Source: JBCBSZ01 sp039818945 (GTDB lineage: Bacteria; Actinomycetota; Acidimicrobiia; Acidimicrobiales; Poriferisodalaceae). Taken from it: DNA of 64,000 nucleotides. Positions 7,138 through 14,799 of the stretch are shown here, one piece after another (the stretch's first letter is position 1; every line of letters starts with the position of its first letter). A program made the position numbers and the translations under genes. The stretch is from assembly GCA_039818945.1 (NCBI GenBank), contig JBCBSZ010000017.1, forward strand, positions 13,969 to 77,968. The letters are read 5' to 3'. Below the pieces are notes generated by a model, which worked only from the letters and a program-made list of their open reading frames with translations, was not told the origin of the DNA and did not search any database.

Positions 7138-8496
7138 GTGGAGCACTACGACCTCGTCATCGTCGGGACCGGATCGGGCAACAGCGTCCCGACCCCCGAG
7201 ATGGACGACTGGCGCATCGCCATCGTCGAGAAGGGCGTCTTCGGTGGTACCTGCCTGAACGTCGGCTGCATCCCGTCGAAGATGTTCGTGCTCACCGCCG
7301 ACGTGGCCGAGACGATCCGCCACGCCTCGCGCTATGGCGTGGCCGCGCACGTCGACGGTGTCGACTGGCCCGGCATCGTGCAGCGGGTGTTCGGCCGGAT
7401 CGATCCGATCGCGACCGGCGGCGAGGAGTGGCGGGCCGGCCTCGAGAACGTCGACGTCTACAAGGAGCACGGCCGCTTCATCGACCACAAGGTGCTGCAG
7501 GTCGGCGACGAGCAGATCACCGCCGATCGCTGGGTCCTCGCCGCGGGTGCCCGGCCGTTCATCCCGCCGGTGCCCGGCATCGACGACGTCGGCTACCACA
7601 CGTCCGACACCATCATGCGGCTGCCCGAGCTCCCCGAACGGCTCCTCGTCATCGGTGGGGGATACATCGCGGCCGAGCTGGGGCACGTCTTCGGCGCCCT
7701 CGGCAGCGAGATCACGTTCGTGATCCGGTCCGACCGCATGTTGCGCGAGCAGGACGAGCAGGTCAGCGCTGCCGCGACGCAGCTCTACGCCGAGCGATTC
7801 GACCTGCGCGACCGGAGCACGATCGTGCGGGCCTGGCGCGACGACGAGGGGGTCCACCTCGAGCTCGAACGCGAGGGCGGGACCGAGATCGTGACCGGCG
7901 ACGAGCTGCTCGTCGCAGCGGGACGAGTTCCGAACAGCGACACGCTCGGCGTCGAGGCCACGGGCGTCGAGGTCCACCCCGACGGTCGGGTCGTGACCGA
8001 CGACCTCCTGGCCACCAACGTCGAGGGGATCTGGGCGTTCGGCGATCTCGCGAACCCGTTCCAGCTCAAGCACCTCGCCAACGCCGAGGCGCGTGTCCTC
8101 AGCCACAACCTCACCCATCCGGACGACCTCCGCCGGATGGACTACGAGCAGATCCCGTCCGCCGTGTTCGGCAGCCCGCAGATCGCGTCGGTCGGCGCGA
8201 CCGAGCAGGCCCTGCGGGAGTCGGGCCGGCCCTACCTCACCTCCGTGACCCACTACGGCGGCACGGCCTACGGCTGGGCGCTCGAGGACACGACGAGCTT
8301 CGTGAAGCTGATCGCCGACCCCGAGACCCGCCTCCTCCTGGGCGCGCACATCATCGGCCCGCAGGCCTCGACGCTGATCCAGCAGCTGATCCAGGGCATG
8401 CGCTTCGGCCAGACCGTGGACGACATGGCCCGCGAGCAGTTCTACATCCACCCTGCGCTGACCGAGGCGGTCGAGGTGGCCCTGCTCGGGTTCTGA
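7138..8496 (+). CDS. mtr: Mycothione reductase
   Basis: 452 residues. The N-terminus YDLVIVGTGSGNS and GGTCLNVGCIPSKMF give the FAD site and the redox disulfide C39/C44; VIGGGYIAAELGHVF is the NAD(P)H-binding fold; FYIHPALTEAVE supplies the catalytic H438/E443 pair from the partner subunit. The GTGSGNS opening is characteristic of mycothione reductases within the glutathione/lipoamide reductase family. It would reduce mycothiol disulfide with NADPH in the cytosol, implying mycothiol-based redox chemistry. GTG 7138 is preceded by AAAGGA (7126-7131); an in-frame ATG at 7081 lies inside the previous gene and adds non-conserved residues. Confidence 0.92.
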   Translation: MEHYDLVIVGTGSGNSVPTPEMDDWRIAIVEKGVFGGTCLNVGCIPSKMFVLTADVAETIRHASRYGVAAHVDGVDWPGIVQRVFGRIDPIATGGEEWRAGLENVDVYKEHGRFIDHKVLQVGDEQITADRWVLAAGARPFIPPVPGIDDVGYHTSDTIMRLPELPERLLVIGGGYIAAELGHVFGALGSEITFVIRSDRMLREQDEQVSAAATQLYAERFDLRDRSTIVRAWRDDEGVHLELEREGGTEIVTGDELLVAAGRVPNSDTLGVEATGVEVHPDGRVVTDDLLATNVEGIWAFGDLANPFQLKHLANAEARVLSHNLTHPDDLRRMDYEQIPSAVFGSPQIASVGATEQALRESGRPYLTSVTHYGGTAYGWALEDTTSFVKLIADPETRLLLGAHIIGPQASTLIQQLIQGMRFGQTVDDMAREQFYIHPALTEAVEVALLGF

Positions 8497-8497
8497 C

Positions 8498-8509
8498 CGG
8501 CCGGCCGGC
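8498..8509. terminator. Possible bidirectional hairpin between convergent genes
   Basis: The 14 nt between the mtr stop (8494-8496) and the stop of the next, opposing gene are almost entirely the self-complementary string CCGGCCGGCCGG. No T-tract is present, so this is weak support. Confidence 0.25.
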
Positions 8510-8510
8510 G

Positions 8511-9386
8511 TCAGACGACGGCGGACCGGCTGCCGACCCGACCGAGGCACTCGCCGACGATGTCGCGCTGCGACGCGTCGGGGACGAGCACCAGCGACGG
8601 TGCGACGGCGTCGTCGTCGGGGGTGACGATCGGCAGGTCGCTGCCGGCGAGTCGCTGACCGGCCAGCGCGGGGTCGGGGTCGAGCACCGCGCTGACGATG
8701 CCCTCGTCGTCGTCGAGCGCGTCGAGGAACGCGACCGTGGTCGGCACCGCACCCCAGACCGCCACGACGCCGCCCCCCGAACGGTTCCGCTCGATGTGGT
8801 GGCGCTGGTCGTCGAGCAGCTGCGCTCGCCGGCCGACGTGGTACCGGACGGCCTCGACGATCTCCGCCGGCGACTCCTCGACGGCGAACGGTGCCGAGGT
8901 CGCCGCCGCTGCGTCGACGGCCTCCGCCTGGAGCCGGCCGCTCGGCAGCGTGCGGATCGCCCGGACGCCGAAACCGGCACGGCGCAGCGTGCGGGCCAGC
9001 GATCCGATCGAGAACCAGTACACGTCGTCGATCGATGGGTCGAGCAGCGGGGACCGCCAGGCCGGGTCGGCGTCGGCGACGTCGACGACGACCGAACCGT
9101 CGGCCAGCGTGGTGCCGTGCTCGACCAGCTCACGCCCGAGCGGGACCGCGACCGCCGCCGCGTCATGGGCCTGGTGCCCGAGGTCGGTCACCAGACCACA
9201 GGACGGGCAGGCGGTCAGGATCCGCTCGCGTCGCTCGGCCGGCCAGGTGCTGCTGGCGAGGACGGTGTCGGGAACGATCGTGACCGGGTGCCGGTCGAGC
9301 ACCTCGCCCGCCGTGTCGCCGCACGTCCGGCACGCCGGGACCACGACGGGTTCGAGGGGTCGTCGCCGGCGTCCGAACAGCTTCAT
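8511..9386 (-). CDS. C-methyltransferase-like protein lacking a recognisable SAM-binding core
   Basis: 291 residues. The N-terminus has a zinc-ribbon-like pair of CxxC motifs (C19/C22 and C60/C63), as at the start of sugar and polyketide C-methyltransferases. The C-terminal half (VVAVWGAVPTTVAFLDAL, then VLDPDPALAGQRLAGSDLPIVTP) matches the C-terminal domain of the same family. The GxGxG SAM motif expected in the middle is not evident; that stretch reads VVVDVADADP. It may be a divergent methyltransferase or a non-catalytic relative. Encoded alone, tail to tail with mtr. ATG 9386 begins MKLFGRRRRP; a TACGGT hexamer lies 10 nt upstream. Confidence 0.55.
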   Translation of the reverse strand: MKLFGRRRRPLEPVVVPACRTCGDTAGEVLDRHPVTIVPDTVLASSTWPAERRERILTACPSCGLVTDLGHQAHDAAAVAVPLGRELVEHGTTLADGSVVVDVADADPAWRSPLLDPSIDDVYWFSIGSLARTLRRAGFGVRAIRTLPSGRLQAEAVDAAAATSAPFAVEESPAEIVEAVRYHVGRRAQLLDDQRHHIERNRSGGGVVAVWGAVPTTVAFLDALDDDEGIVSAVLDPDPALAGQRLAGSDLPIVTPDDDAVAPSLVLVPDASQRDIVGECLGRVGSRSAVV

Positions 9387-9434
9387 CGCACCGTCCACCG
9401 TACTCGCATGCGGTCGGGCGAAGCCGGGTCCTCC

Positions 9435-9440
9435 TACGAT
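9435..9440 (+). promoter_or_regulatory. Predicted leaderless -10 element of the aminotransferase gene
   Basis: TACGAT, 6 nt before GTG 9447. Confidence 0.5.
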
Positions 9441-9446
9441 CGGCCC

Positions 9447-10529
9447 GTGCCACTGACCGATCGCATCCTCATGGGCCCGGGACCGGGCAACCCGTACCCC
9501 GACGTCGTGCAGGCCCTCGGCCGCCCGATGCTCGGACACCTCGACCCGGAGTTCCTCGACCTCCTCGACGAGACCAACGACCGGTTGCGCCAGGTCTGGC
9601 GCACCTCGAACCGCCTCACGTTCCCGGTCAGCGCCACCGGTTCGGCCGGGATGGAGATCTGCTTCGTGAACGTCGTCCGTCCCGGTGACGTCGCCGTGAT
9701 CGGGGTGAACGGCGTCTTCGGCCAGCGCATGTGCGAGGTGGCCGAGCGCTGCGGCGCCGAGGTGGTGCGGGTGGACTTCGAGTGGGGGCAACCGGTCGAC
9801 GTCGACGCCCTCGTTGCCGCCCACCCCGACCCGGCCGTCATCGCGATGGTCCACGCCGAGACCTCGACCGGTGTTCGCTCCGACGTCGGTGACCTCGCCG
9901 ACCGGAAGGGCGACGCGCTGCTCCTCCTCGACTGCGTGACCTCACTGGGTGGCATCCCCGTCGAGATCGACGAGTGGGGTGTCGACCTCGCCTACTCGGG
10001 AACCCAGAAGTGCCTCGGCGTGCCACCCGGCCTCTCCCCCGTGACGGTGTCCGACCGTGCCCGCGAGCGGATCGTCGAGCGTCCGCAGAGCTGGTACCTC
10101 GACCTCAACCTCATCAGCGCCTACGTCGACGGTGACGGCGGGCGGGCCTACCACCACACCGCACCGATCTCGATGCTGTTCGCACTCCACGCCGGCCTCG
10201 GGGCGATCCTCGAGGAGGGCCTCGAGGCGTCCTGGGCGCGGCACGACTCCTGCGGCCGACTCCTGCAGGACGGGCTCGTCGAGCTGGGCCTCGAGCTCTT
10301 CGCGGCGGAGGGCCACCGCCTCCCGGAGCTGACGACCGTGCTCCTGCCGGACGGCATCGACGAGGCGGGCGCTCGGCAACGGTTGCTCGGCGAGTACGGC
10401 ATCGAGGTCGGCGGCGGCCTGGGTCCGGTCGCCGGGAAGGTGTGGCGCATCGGCTGCATGGGCCACACGGCCCGGGTCCGCAACGTCGAGTTGGCCCTCG
10501 CGGCGATCGCCGAGGTGCTCGACCTGTGA
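9447..10529 (+). CDS. Class V aminotransferase (alanine/serine-glyoxylate type)
   Basis: 360 residues. It begins LMGPGPGNPYPDVVQAL, the hallmark of serine-glyoxylate/alanine-glyoxylate aminotransferases; ATGSAGME is the PLP-phosphate site, D162 (LLLLDCVTSLGG) contacts the ring nitrogen, and K188 (SGTQKCLG) is the Schiff-base lysine. Expected reaction: transfer of an amino group from alanine or serine to glyoxylate or a related oxoacid; a phosphonate-type substrate cannot be excluded. A leaderless-type promoter precedes GTG 9447, and the following SDR starts inside its stop (GTGA), so the two form an operon. Confidence 0.9.
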   Translation: MPLTDRILMGPGPGNPYPDVVQALGRPMLGHLDPEFLDLLDETNDRLRQVWRTSNRLTFPVSATGSAGMEICFVNVVRPGDVAVIGVNGVFGQRMCEVAERCGAEVVRVDFEWGQPVDVDALVAAHPDPAVIAMVHAETSTGVRSDVGDLADRKGDALLLLDCVTSLGGIPVEIDEWGVDLAYSGTQKCLGVPPGLSPVTVSDRARERIVERPQSWYLDLNLISAYVDGDGGRAYHHTAPISMLFALHAGLGAILEEGLEASWARHDSCGRLLQDGLVELGLELFAAEGHRLPELTTVLLPDGIDEAGARQRLLGEYGIEVGGGLGPVAGKVWRIGCMGHTARVRNVELALAAIAEVLDL

Positions 10530-11308
10530 GCCAGGTGCCGGAGGACCCGACGGCGACGTTTCGGCTCGACGACCGGGTCGTCGTGGTCACCGGCGCCAGC
10601 AGCGGTCTCGGGGAGCGATTCGCGCGGGTCGCCGCGGCAGCGGGTGCCGCGGTCGTCGTCGCCGCCCGACGGCGAGACCGGCTCGAGGCCCTGGTCGACG
10701 GGATCGGAGGCGGCACGGCGGTGCCGGTCGACCTGACCGCGCCCGACGGGCCCGGACGCCTCGTCGACGCAGCCCTCGAGGCACACGGCCGCATCGACGT
10801 CCTCGTCAACAACGCCGGCAGCTCGCAGGCGACGCCGGCGCTGGACTACGACGCCGACGAGCTGCGGGCCGAGCTGGAGCTGAACCTGGTCGCCCCGTAC
10901 GCCGTGGCGCGGCTCACGGCCCGCTCGATCGTCGAGCGCGACGCCACCGGCTGCATCGTCAACGTCGGCTCCGTGCTCGGTGCGGTCGCCGGCGGCCGGT
11001 TGCGCGTCCCCGGCTACACGGCGGCCAAGGGCGGCCTGCACCAACTCACGCGCGAGCTCGCCTCCGAGTGGGCCCGCAAGGGCATCCGCGTCAACACCCT
11101 GGCGCCGGCGTGGTTCGAGTCGGAGATGACCCAGGACGCCATGTTCGGCACCGACGCCGGGCAGGCGTACATCGAGGCGGGCACACCGATGGGGCGTGCC
11201 GGTCGGGCCGACGAGCTCGACGGCGCCTTCCTCTTCCTCGCCAGCGACGCGAGCTCGTACGTGACGGGGCACGTCCTCTTCGTCGACGGTGGCTGGACGG
11301 CGGTCTGA
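10526..11308 (+). CDS. SDR-family NAD(P)-dependent oxidoreductase
   Basis: 260 residues, a classical short-chain dehydrogenase: TGASSGLG at 22-29, NNAG at 95-98, catalytic S149, Y164 and K168, and the C-terminal GHVLFVDGGW. The arginine-rich AARRRDR after beta-2 suggests NADP(H) preference. Substrate unknown; it is co-transcribed with the aminotransferase, so a hydroxy/oxo-acid or amino-alcohol intermediate is a reasonable guess. GTG 10526 overlaps the upstream TGA. The stop is followed within 6 nt by a copy of the post-stop hairpin repeat. Confidence 0.93.
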   Translation: MSQVPEDPTATFRLDDRVVVVTGASSGLGERFARVAAAAGAAVVVAARRRDRLEALVDGIGGGTAVPVDLTAPDGPGRLVDAALEAHGRIDVLVNNAGSSQATPALDYDADELRAELELNLVAPYAVARLTARSIVERDATGCIVNVGSVLGAVAGGRLRVPGYTAAKGGLHQLTRELASEWARKGIRVNTLAPAWFESEMTQDAMFGTDAGQAYIEAGTPMGRAGRADELDGAFLFLASDASSYVTGHVLFVDGGWTAV

Positions 11309-11313
11309 GACCA

Positions 11314-11347
11314 GGGCCCGAGCGGCCCGTCGAGCGAGCGGATGCGG
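11314..11347 (+). repeat. 34-bp interspersed repeat, copy 2 (full length)
   Basis: GGGCCCGAGCGGCCC core (perfect 5-bp stem, 5-nt loop) beginning 5 nt after the SDR stop, then 7 variable bases and GAGCGGATGCGG at 11336-11347. Confidence 0.7.
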
Positions 11348-11402
11348 CGCGTCACGCCGTGACGCAGAGCATCGAGGACGCGAGACCAGAGCGGGAGGTA
11401 CA

Positions 11403-11436
11403 GGGCCCGAGCGGCCCGACAGCTGCGCGGATGCGG
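11403..11436 (+). repeat. 34-bp interspersed repeat, copy 3 (full length)
   Basis: Same core at 11403-11417 and GCGCGGATGCGG at 11425-11436, again 22 nt from core start to tail start. It lies 89 bp downstream of copy 2 in the convergent gap before the P450 gene. Confidence 0.7.
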
Positions 11437-11451
11437 CGGTCCGAACCCCCG

Positions 11452-12681
11452 TCAGCTCAGGCTGATCGGTAGGCTGCGCAGGCCTCGTCCGAGCAGGGTG
11501 TCGGTCCACTGGTCGTCGGGGCCGGCCAGAGCCAGGTCGGGGAAGGCGCCCAAGAGCGCGGCGAGCGCCTCCTGCGCCTCGAGGCGGGCGAGGAACGCGC
11601 CGAGGCAGTAGTGGATGCCGTACCCGAACCCGAGGTGGCGCTGGGCGTCCGGTCGCTCGAGCCACAGGCGGTCGGGGTCCGGGAACATCGCCGGGTCGCG
11701 GTTGGCCGACGCCACGCCGAGCAGCACGGTCTGCCCCTCCTCGAGGCGCACACCGGAGCGCTCGTGGGTCTCGCCGACGATCCGGACCATGACCTTCGTC
11801 GAACCGTCGTAGCGGTGCAGCTCCTCGAGCGCCGACCCCATCGCATCGGGATGGGCGCTCAGCCAGGCCAGCTGGTCGGGATGACGCAGCAGCGACCGGG
11901 TGGTGTTGCCGATCAGGTTGGTGGTGGTCTCGTGCCCGCCGAAGAGCAACAGGGTGCAGGCGCCGACGAGCTCGGACGGCGTCAGTCCGCTGCCGTCGGG
12001 CTCGTCCCGGGTGACGGCGATCAAGGCCGAGACGAGGTTGTCCTCGGGATCGGCGGTGTACCGGTCGATGAGCCAGCCGAAGTAGTCGATGAACTGGGCG
12101 CTCCCGGCCGCCGCCTGTTCGGCCTGGTCGTCGCGGTTGGACGCGCCGAACACGATCGAGGCGAGCAGCTCGCTCCACGTCTTGAACCGCTCACGGTCCT
12201 CCGGTGGCACGCCGAGCAGCTCGGCGATGATGATCGCCGGGAGCGGGAACGCCAGGTCGGCGATGAGGTCGGCCTCCGACCCCTTCGCCGCCATGTCGCC
12301 GATCAGCTCGGTGACGACCTCGCTCACCCACGGCCGCAGGCCCTCGATGCGCTTGGGTGTGAACGTCCGGCTGAGCGGCCGGCGGAGGCGCTCGTGGTTC
12401 GGCGGGTCGTGGAACACCATCCAGCCGCGCAGCAGCTCGAAGGTGTCGGCGAGCAGCTCGCGGCGACGGTCGTCGAGGCGTCGCTCCAGCGGTTCGAGGC
12501 GCTCGCTCGAGAGGCGGAGGTCGCGGAAGCCGGTCGAGACCTCGTCGTAGGTCGACAGGAACCAGGCGTGGTGCTCCGGGAGCCACACGACCGGACCCTC
12601 CGCCCGGAGGGCGGCGAACGCGGGGTACGGGTCGACGAGCGCCTCGTCGGAGAGCAGATCGACGGCGGCCGCGGTGGTCAC
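11452..12681 (-). CDS. Cytochrome P450
   Basis: 409 residues, normal for a soluble bacterial P450. Heme-binding FGYGIHYCLGA with the axial thiolate C359; I-helix oxygen-activation motif FGGHETTTN; K-helix EELHRY (ExxR). No ferredoxin or reductase gene is nearby, so redox partners come from elsewhere. GTG 12681 overlaps the thiolase stop as GTGA (12678-12681), so it is the second gene of a thiolase-P450 transcript under the predicted TetR operator at 14011-14020. The pairing with an SCP-type thiolase suggests catabolism of a terpenoid, steroid or branched lipid; this is inference. Confidence 0.95.
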   Translation of the reverse strand: MTTAAAVDLLSDEALVDPYPAFAALRAEGPVVWLPEHHAWFLSTYDEVSTGFRDLRLSSERLEPLERRLDDRRRELLADTFELLRGWMVFHDPPNHERLRRPLSRTFTPKRIEGLRPWVSEVVTELIGDMAAKGSEADLIADLAFPLPAIIIAELLGVPPEDRERFKTWSELLASIVFGASNRDDQAEQAAAGSAQFIDYFGWLIDRYTADPEDNLVSALIAVTRDEPDGSGLTPSELVGACTLLLFGGHETTTNLIGNTTRSLLRHPDQLAWLSAHPDAMGSALEELHRYDGSTKVMVRIVGETHERSGVRLEEGQTVLLGVASANRDPAMFPDPDRLWLERPDAQRHLGFGYGIHYCLGAFLARLEAQEALAALLGAFPDLALAGPDDQWTDTLLGRGLRSLPISLS

Positions 12682-13958
12682 CGGTCGCTCCGAGCCAGCA
12701 GCGTGACCGAGCACGCCGCCTCCTCGAGCCCCATCACGCCGCCGCCGTTCTCCTGGAGCGCGATGCGGGCGTCGGGGACCTGACGCTCGCCGGCCTCTCC
12801 CCGCAGCTGCGTCACGAGCTCGTTGATCATCGAGAGGCCGGTGGCGCCGACCGGGTGCCCCTTCGACACCAGCCCACCGCCGGTGTTCACGGGGATCGAT
12901 CCGCCCGGACCGGTCGCGCCGGCGGCGACGAACGCGCCACCCTGGCCCTCGGCGCAGAAGCCCAGCATCTCGACCTGGTGGATCTCACCGAAGCTCGTGG
13001 CGTCGTGGACCTCGGCGACATCGACGTCGGCCGGTCCGATCCCGGCACGGTCGTAGGCCCGCTGCGCCGCGTGCCACGACAGCGACGGCTCCTCGATCGC
13101 GCGGTAGGTCCCGCCCGTGAGCGTCGTCGCCATGACCCGCACCGCCCGCTCGCGGACGTTCGCGGGCTGCGAGGCGAGGAAGCGCTCGGAGCACACGATC
13201 GCCGAGGCGCCGCCGTCGCCGATCGGCGCGCACATCGACCGGGTGAGCGGCCAGGACACCTCGCGGTCGGCCAGGACCTCGTCGACGGTCATCGGGAAGC
13301 GGTACTGGGCGTTCGGGTTCAACGAGCCGTAGGTGTGGTTCTTGGCCGCCGAGGCCGCGATCTGCGCCTGGGTCGTACCGAAGCGGTGCATGTGCAGCGC
13401 CGCCTGCATCGCGTACGTGTCCATGAACAGCGTCCGGCCCGGCCCGTGCTCGAAGGTCCGTCCCGCCGCAGCGGCGGCCTTGGCGTACTCGTCGAGCAGG
13501 CGCGACCGGTCGAAGTTGTCCATACCTGCGTCGAAGCTGTCGAACATCACCTGCTTCATCTCGGGGTCGCTCTCCGAGCCGGGCCGGTAGACCTTCTCCA
13601 CCCCCAGCGCGAGCACGACGTCCGCGTCGCCCGCCTTGATCTCCTTCACGGCCGCATGGAGCGCCATGGAGGCCGTCGCGCACGCGCCCTCGACGTTGAT
13701 GACCGGCACGTGGCGGGGGAACAGCCCCTCGTCGACGAGCTCGATCATGCAGACCTGGCCACGGATGCAGCCCTGTCCCCACGTGTCCATGAGGCAGTTG
13801 CCGAACCAGGCGGACTCGATCGCGTCGCCGCCGCTGCCGCCGAGGCCGGCGTCGTCGAGCGCGCCGAGGTAGCTCTGCCTGGTCAGCTGCTTGAAGTCGA
13901 GGTCGCCATGCTTGCCGAACGGGGTGGTGTAGCTCCCGAGGATCCAGACATCCGACAC
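12678..13958 (-). CDS. SCP-x/lipid-transfer-type thiolase (acetyl-CoA acetyltransferase family)
   Basis: 426 residues. Nucleophilic C93 (VEGACATAS), EVHDATSFGE, and catalytic H368 (GHPVGATG) are intact. The second cysteine of biosynthetic thiolases (CxGGG) is replaced in ENGGGV, as in SCP-x-type thiolases that cleave branched or sterol-like 3-oxoacyl-CoA. Likely reaction: thiolytic cleavage of a 3-oxoacyl-CoA in the cytosol. Start is GTG 13958, with GGAGG just upstream. It lies 65 bp after the TetR gene on the same strand; that gap holds the operator and -10 element, so it has its own promoter. P450 follows with a 4-nt overlap. Confidence 0.92.
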   Translation of the reverse strand: MSDVWILGSYTTPFGKHGDLDFKQLTRQSYLGALDDAGLGGSGGDAIESAWFGNCLMDTWGQGCIRGQVCMIELVDEGLFPRHVPVINVEGACATASMALHAAVKEIKAGDADVVLALGVEKVYRPGSESDPEMKQVMFDSFDAGMDNFDRSRLLDEYAKAAAAAGRTFEHGPGRTLFMDTYAMQAALHMHRFGTTQAQIAASAAKNHTYGSLNPNAQYRFPMTVDEVLADREVSWPLTRSMCAPIGDGGASAIVCSERFLASQPANVRERAVRVMATTLTGGTYRAIEEPSLSWHAAQRAYDRAGIGPADVDVAEVHDATSFGEIHQVEMLGFCAEGQGGAFVAAGATGPGGSIPVNTGGGLVSKGHPVGATGLSMINELVTQLRGEAGERQVPDARIALQENGGGVMGLEEAACSVTLLARSDR

Positions 13959-14001
13959 GGGCGACCTCCGGCGTCAGCGCAGCGTGCGTCGCGCGCACGG
14001 C

Positions 14002-14024
14002 ACGGTAGCAAACGACCGTTGGGT
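14002..14024 (-). promoter_or_regulatory. Predicted TetR operator A plus -10 of the thiolase-P450 operon
   Basis: AACGACCGTT at 14011-14020 is a palindrome (AACGNNCGTT) followed by GGGT (14021-14024). Read on the minus strand it sits immediately before TGCTACCGT, whose -10 hexamer is 14007-14002, so a bound repressor would block polymerase. The same block recurs at 16361-16384. Confidence 0.6.
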
Positions 14025-14665
14025 CACGAAGGGCCGTTGGTGGTCCCGGCGGTGGGCTCCACCTCCTGCGAGGGCATGCTTCGCCCGCTCGGACCACGTC
14101 GCAGGACTCCGCCGAGGAAGAGGTCGGTGAACCGGTCACCGATCGTCACGGCCGCCAGCTCGCCGTCGGGGTCGTACCAGTGCGTCAGCCAGTTGAACGA
14201 TCCGACGAAGGCCAGCGCGGTCAGGCGGGCATCGAGGGAGCGATCGAAGTCGCCGGCATCGATGCCGTTCTGCACGATGCGCTCGAGGACGTCGACGTAC
14301 TGGCGATCCATGGCGGCCCAGTTCTCGAACCGGCCCCGCCCGGCGATCTCCTGGAGGTAGACGCAGGCGTAGACGTAGTGCTCCTCCAGCACCGTGACGT
14401 GGGATCGCGCCGCGCGGCGCAGCTGCTCCGATGCGGGCAGATCGGTCGCGGCAAGCTCCTCGATCTCGCCCAGGATGCGCTCGGCCGGTTCACGGACGAC
14501 GGCGAAGAGCAGCTCCTCCTTGGAGGAGATGTAGTGGTAGAGGCTGCCCTTCCACATGCCGACCTCGGCGGCGATCTCCTCCAGCGACGTCGCGGCGAAG
14601 CCGTTGCGCCGGAAGGCCTCGGCGGCGGTGTCGACGATGTCGTTCCACCGGCTGGGTCGTGGCAT
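14024..14665 (-). CDS. TetR-family transcriptional regulator
   Basis: 213 residues. Residues about 8-57 form the TetR helix-turn-helix (AAEAFRRNGFAATSLEEIAA, then GMWKGSLYHYISSKEELL). The C-terminal ligand domain is of the acyl-CoA-regulator kind by context only. It lies between the thiolase-P450 operon (same strand, downstream) and the divergent acyl-CoA ligase. AACGNNCGTT-like sites occur in both promoter regions, so it probably represses both and is released by a CoA thioester or its precursor. Start ATG 14665 is consistent with the HTH position. The last ~20 residues (SMPSQEVEPTAGTTNGPS) look disordered. Confidence 0.92.
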   Translation of the reverse strand: MPRPSRWNDIVDTAAEAFRRNGFAATSLEEIAAEVGMWKGSLYHYISSKEELLFAVVREPAERILGEIEELAATDLPASEQLRRAARSHVTVLEEHYVYACVYLQEIAGRGRFENWAAMDRQYVDVLERIVQNGIDAGDFDRSLDARLTALAFVGSFNWLTHWYDPDGELAAVTIGDRFTDLFLGGVLRRGPSGRSMPSQEVEPTAGTTNGPS

Positions 14666-14756
14666 GCGGGCTGCTCTCGTGGCTCCGGTCCGGATGGTTC
14701 AGGGTATCGACGGCCTCCGGTCGGGGGGCAGCCCGCTGAGCGGTGGTCGCCAGCAC

Positions 14757-14784
14757 TAGCCTGCTGCCGAACGGTCGGTGGGTC
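14757..14784 (+). promoter_or_regulatory. Predicted promoter and TetR operator B of the acyl-CoA ligase
   Basis: -10 TAGCCT at 14757-14762, then AACGGTCGGT (14770-14779) followed by GGGT, one mismatch from the palindrome AACGGTCGTT seen at sites A and C. It would cover the transcription start. AGGAG at 14791-14795 precedes GTG 14800. Confidence 0.5.
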
Positions 14785-14799
14785 ACCGAGAGGAGCGCA

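Noticed and set aside
7428..10529. Open frame of 1033 codons on the plus strand
   Set aside because: Its first two thirds are an Arg/Pro-rich shadow of mycothione reductase and of the opposing methyltransferase-like gene; only the part from GTG 9447 is the aminotransferase.
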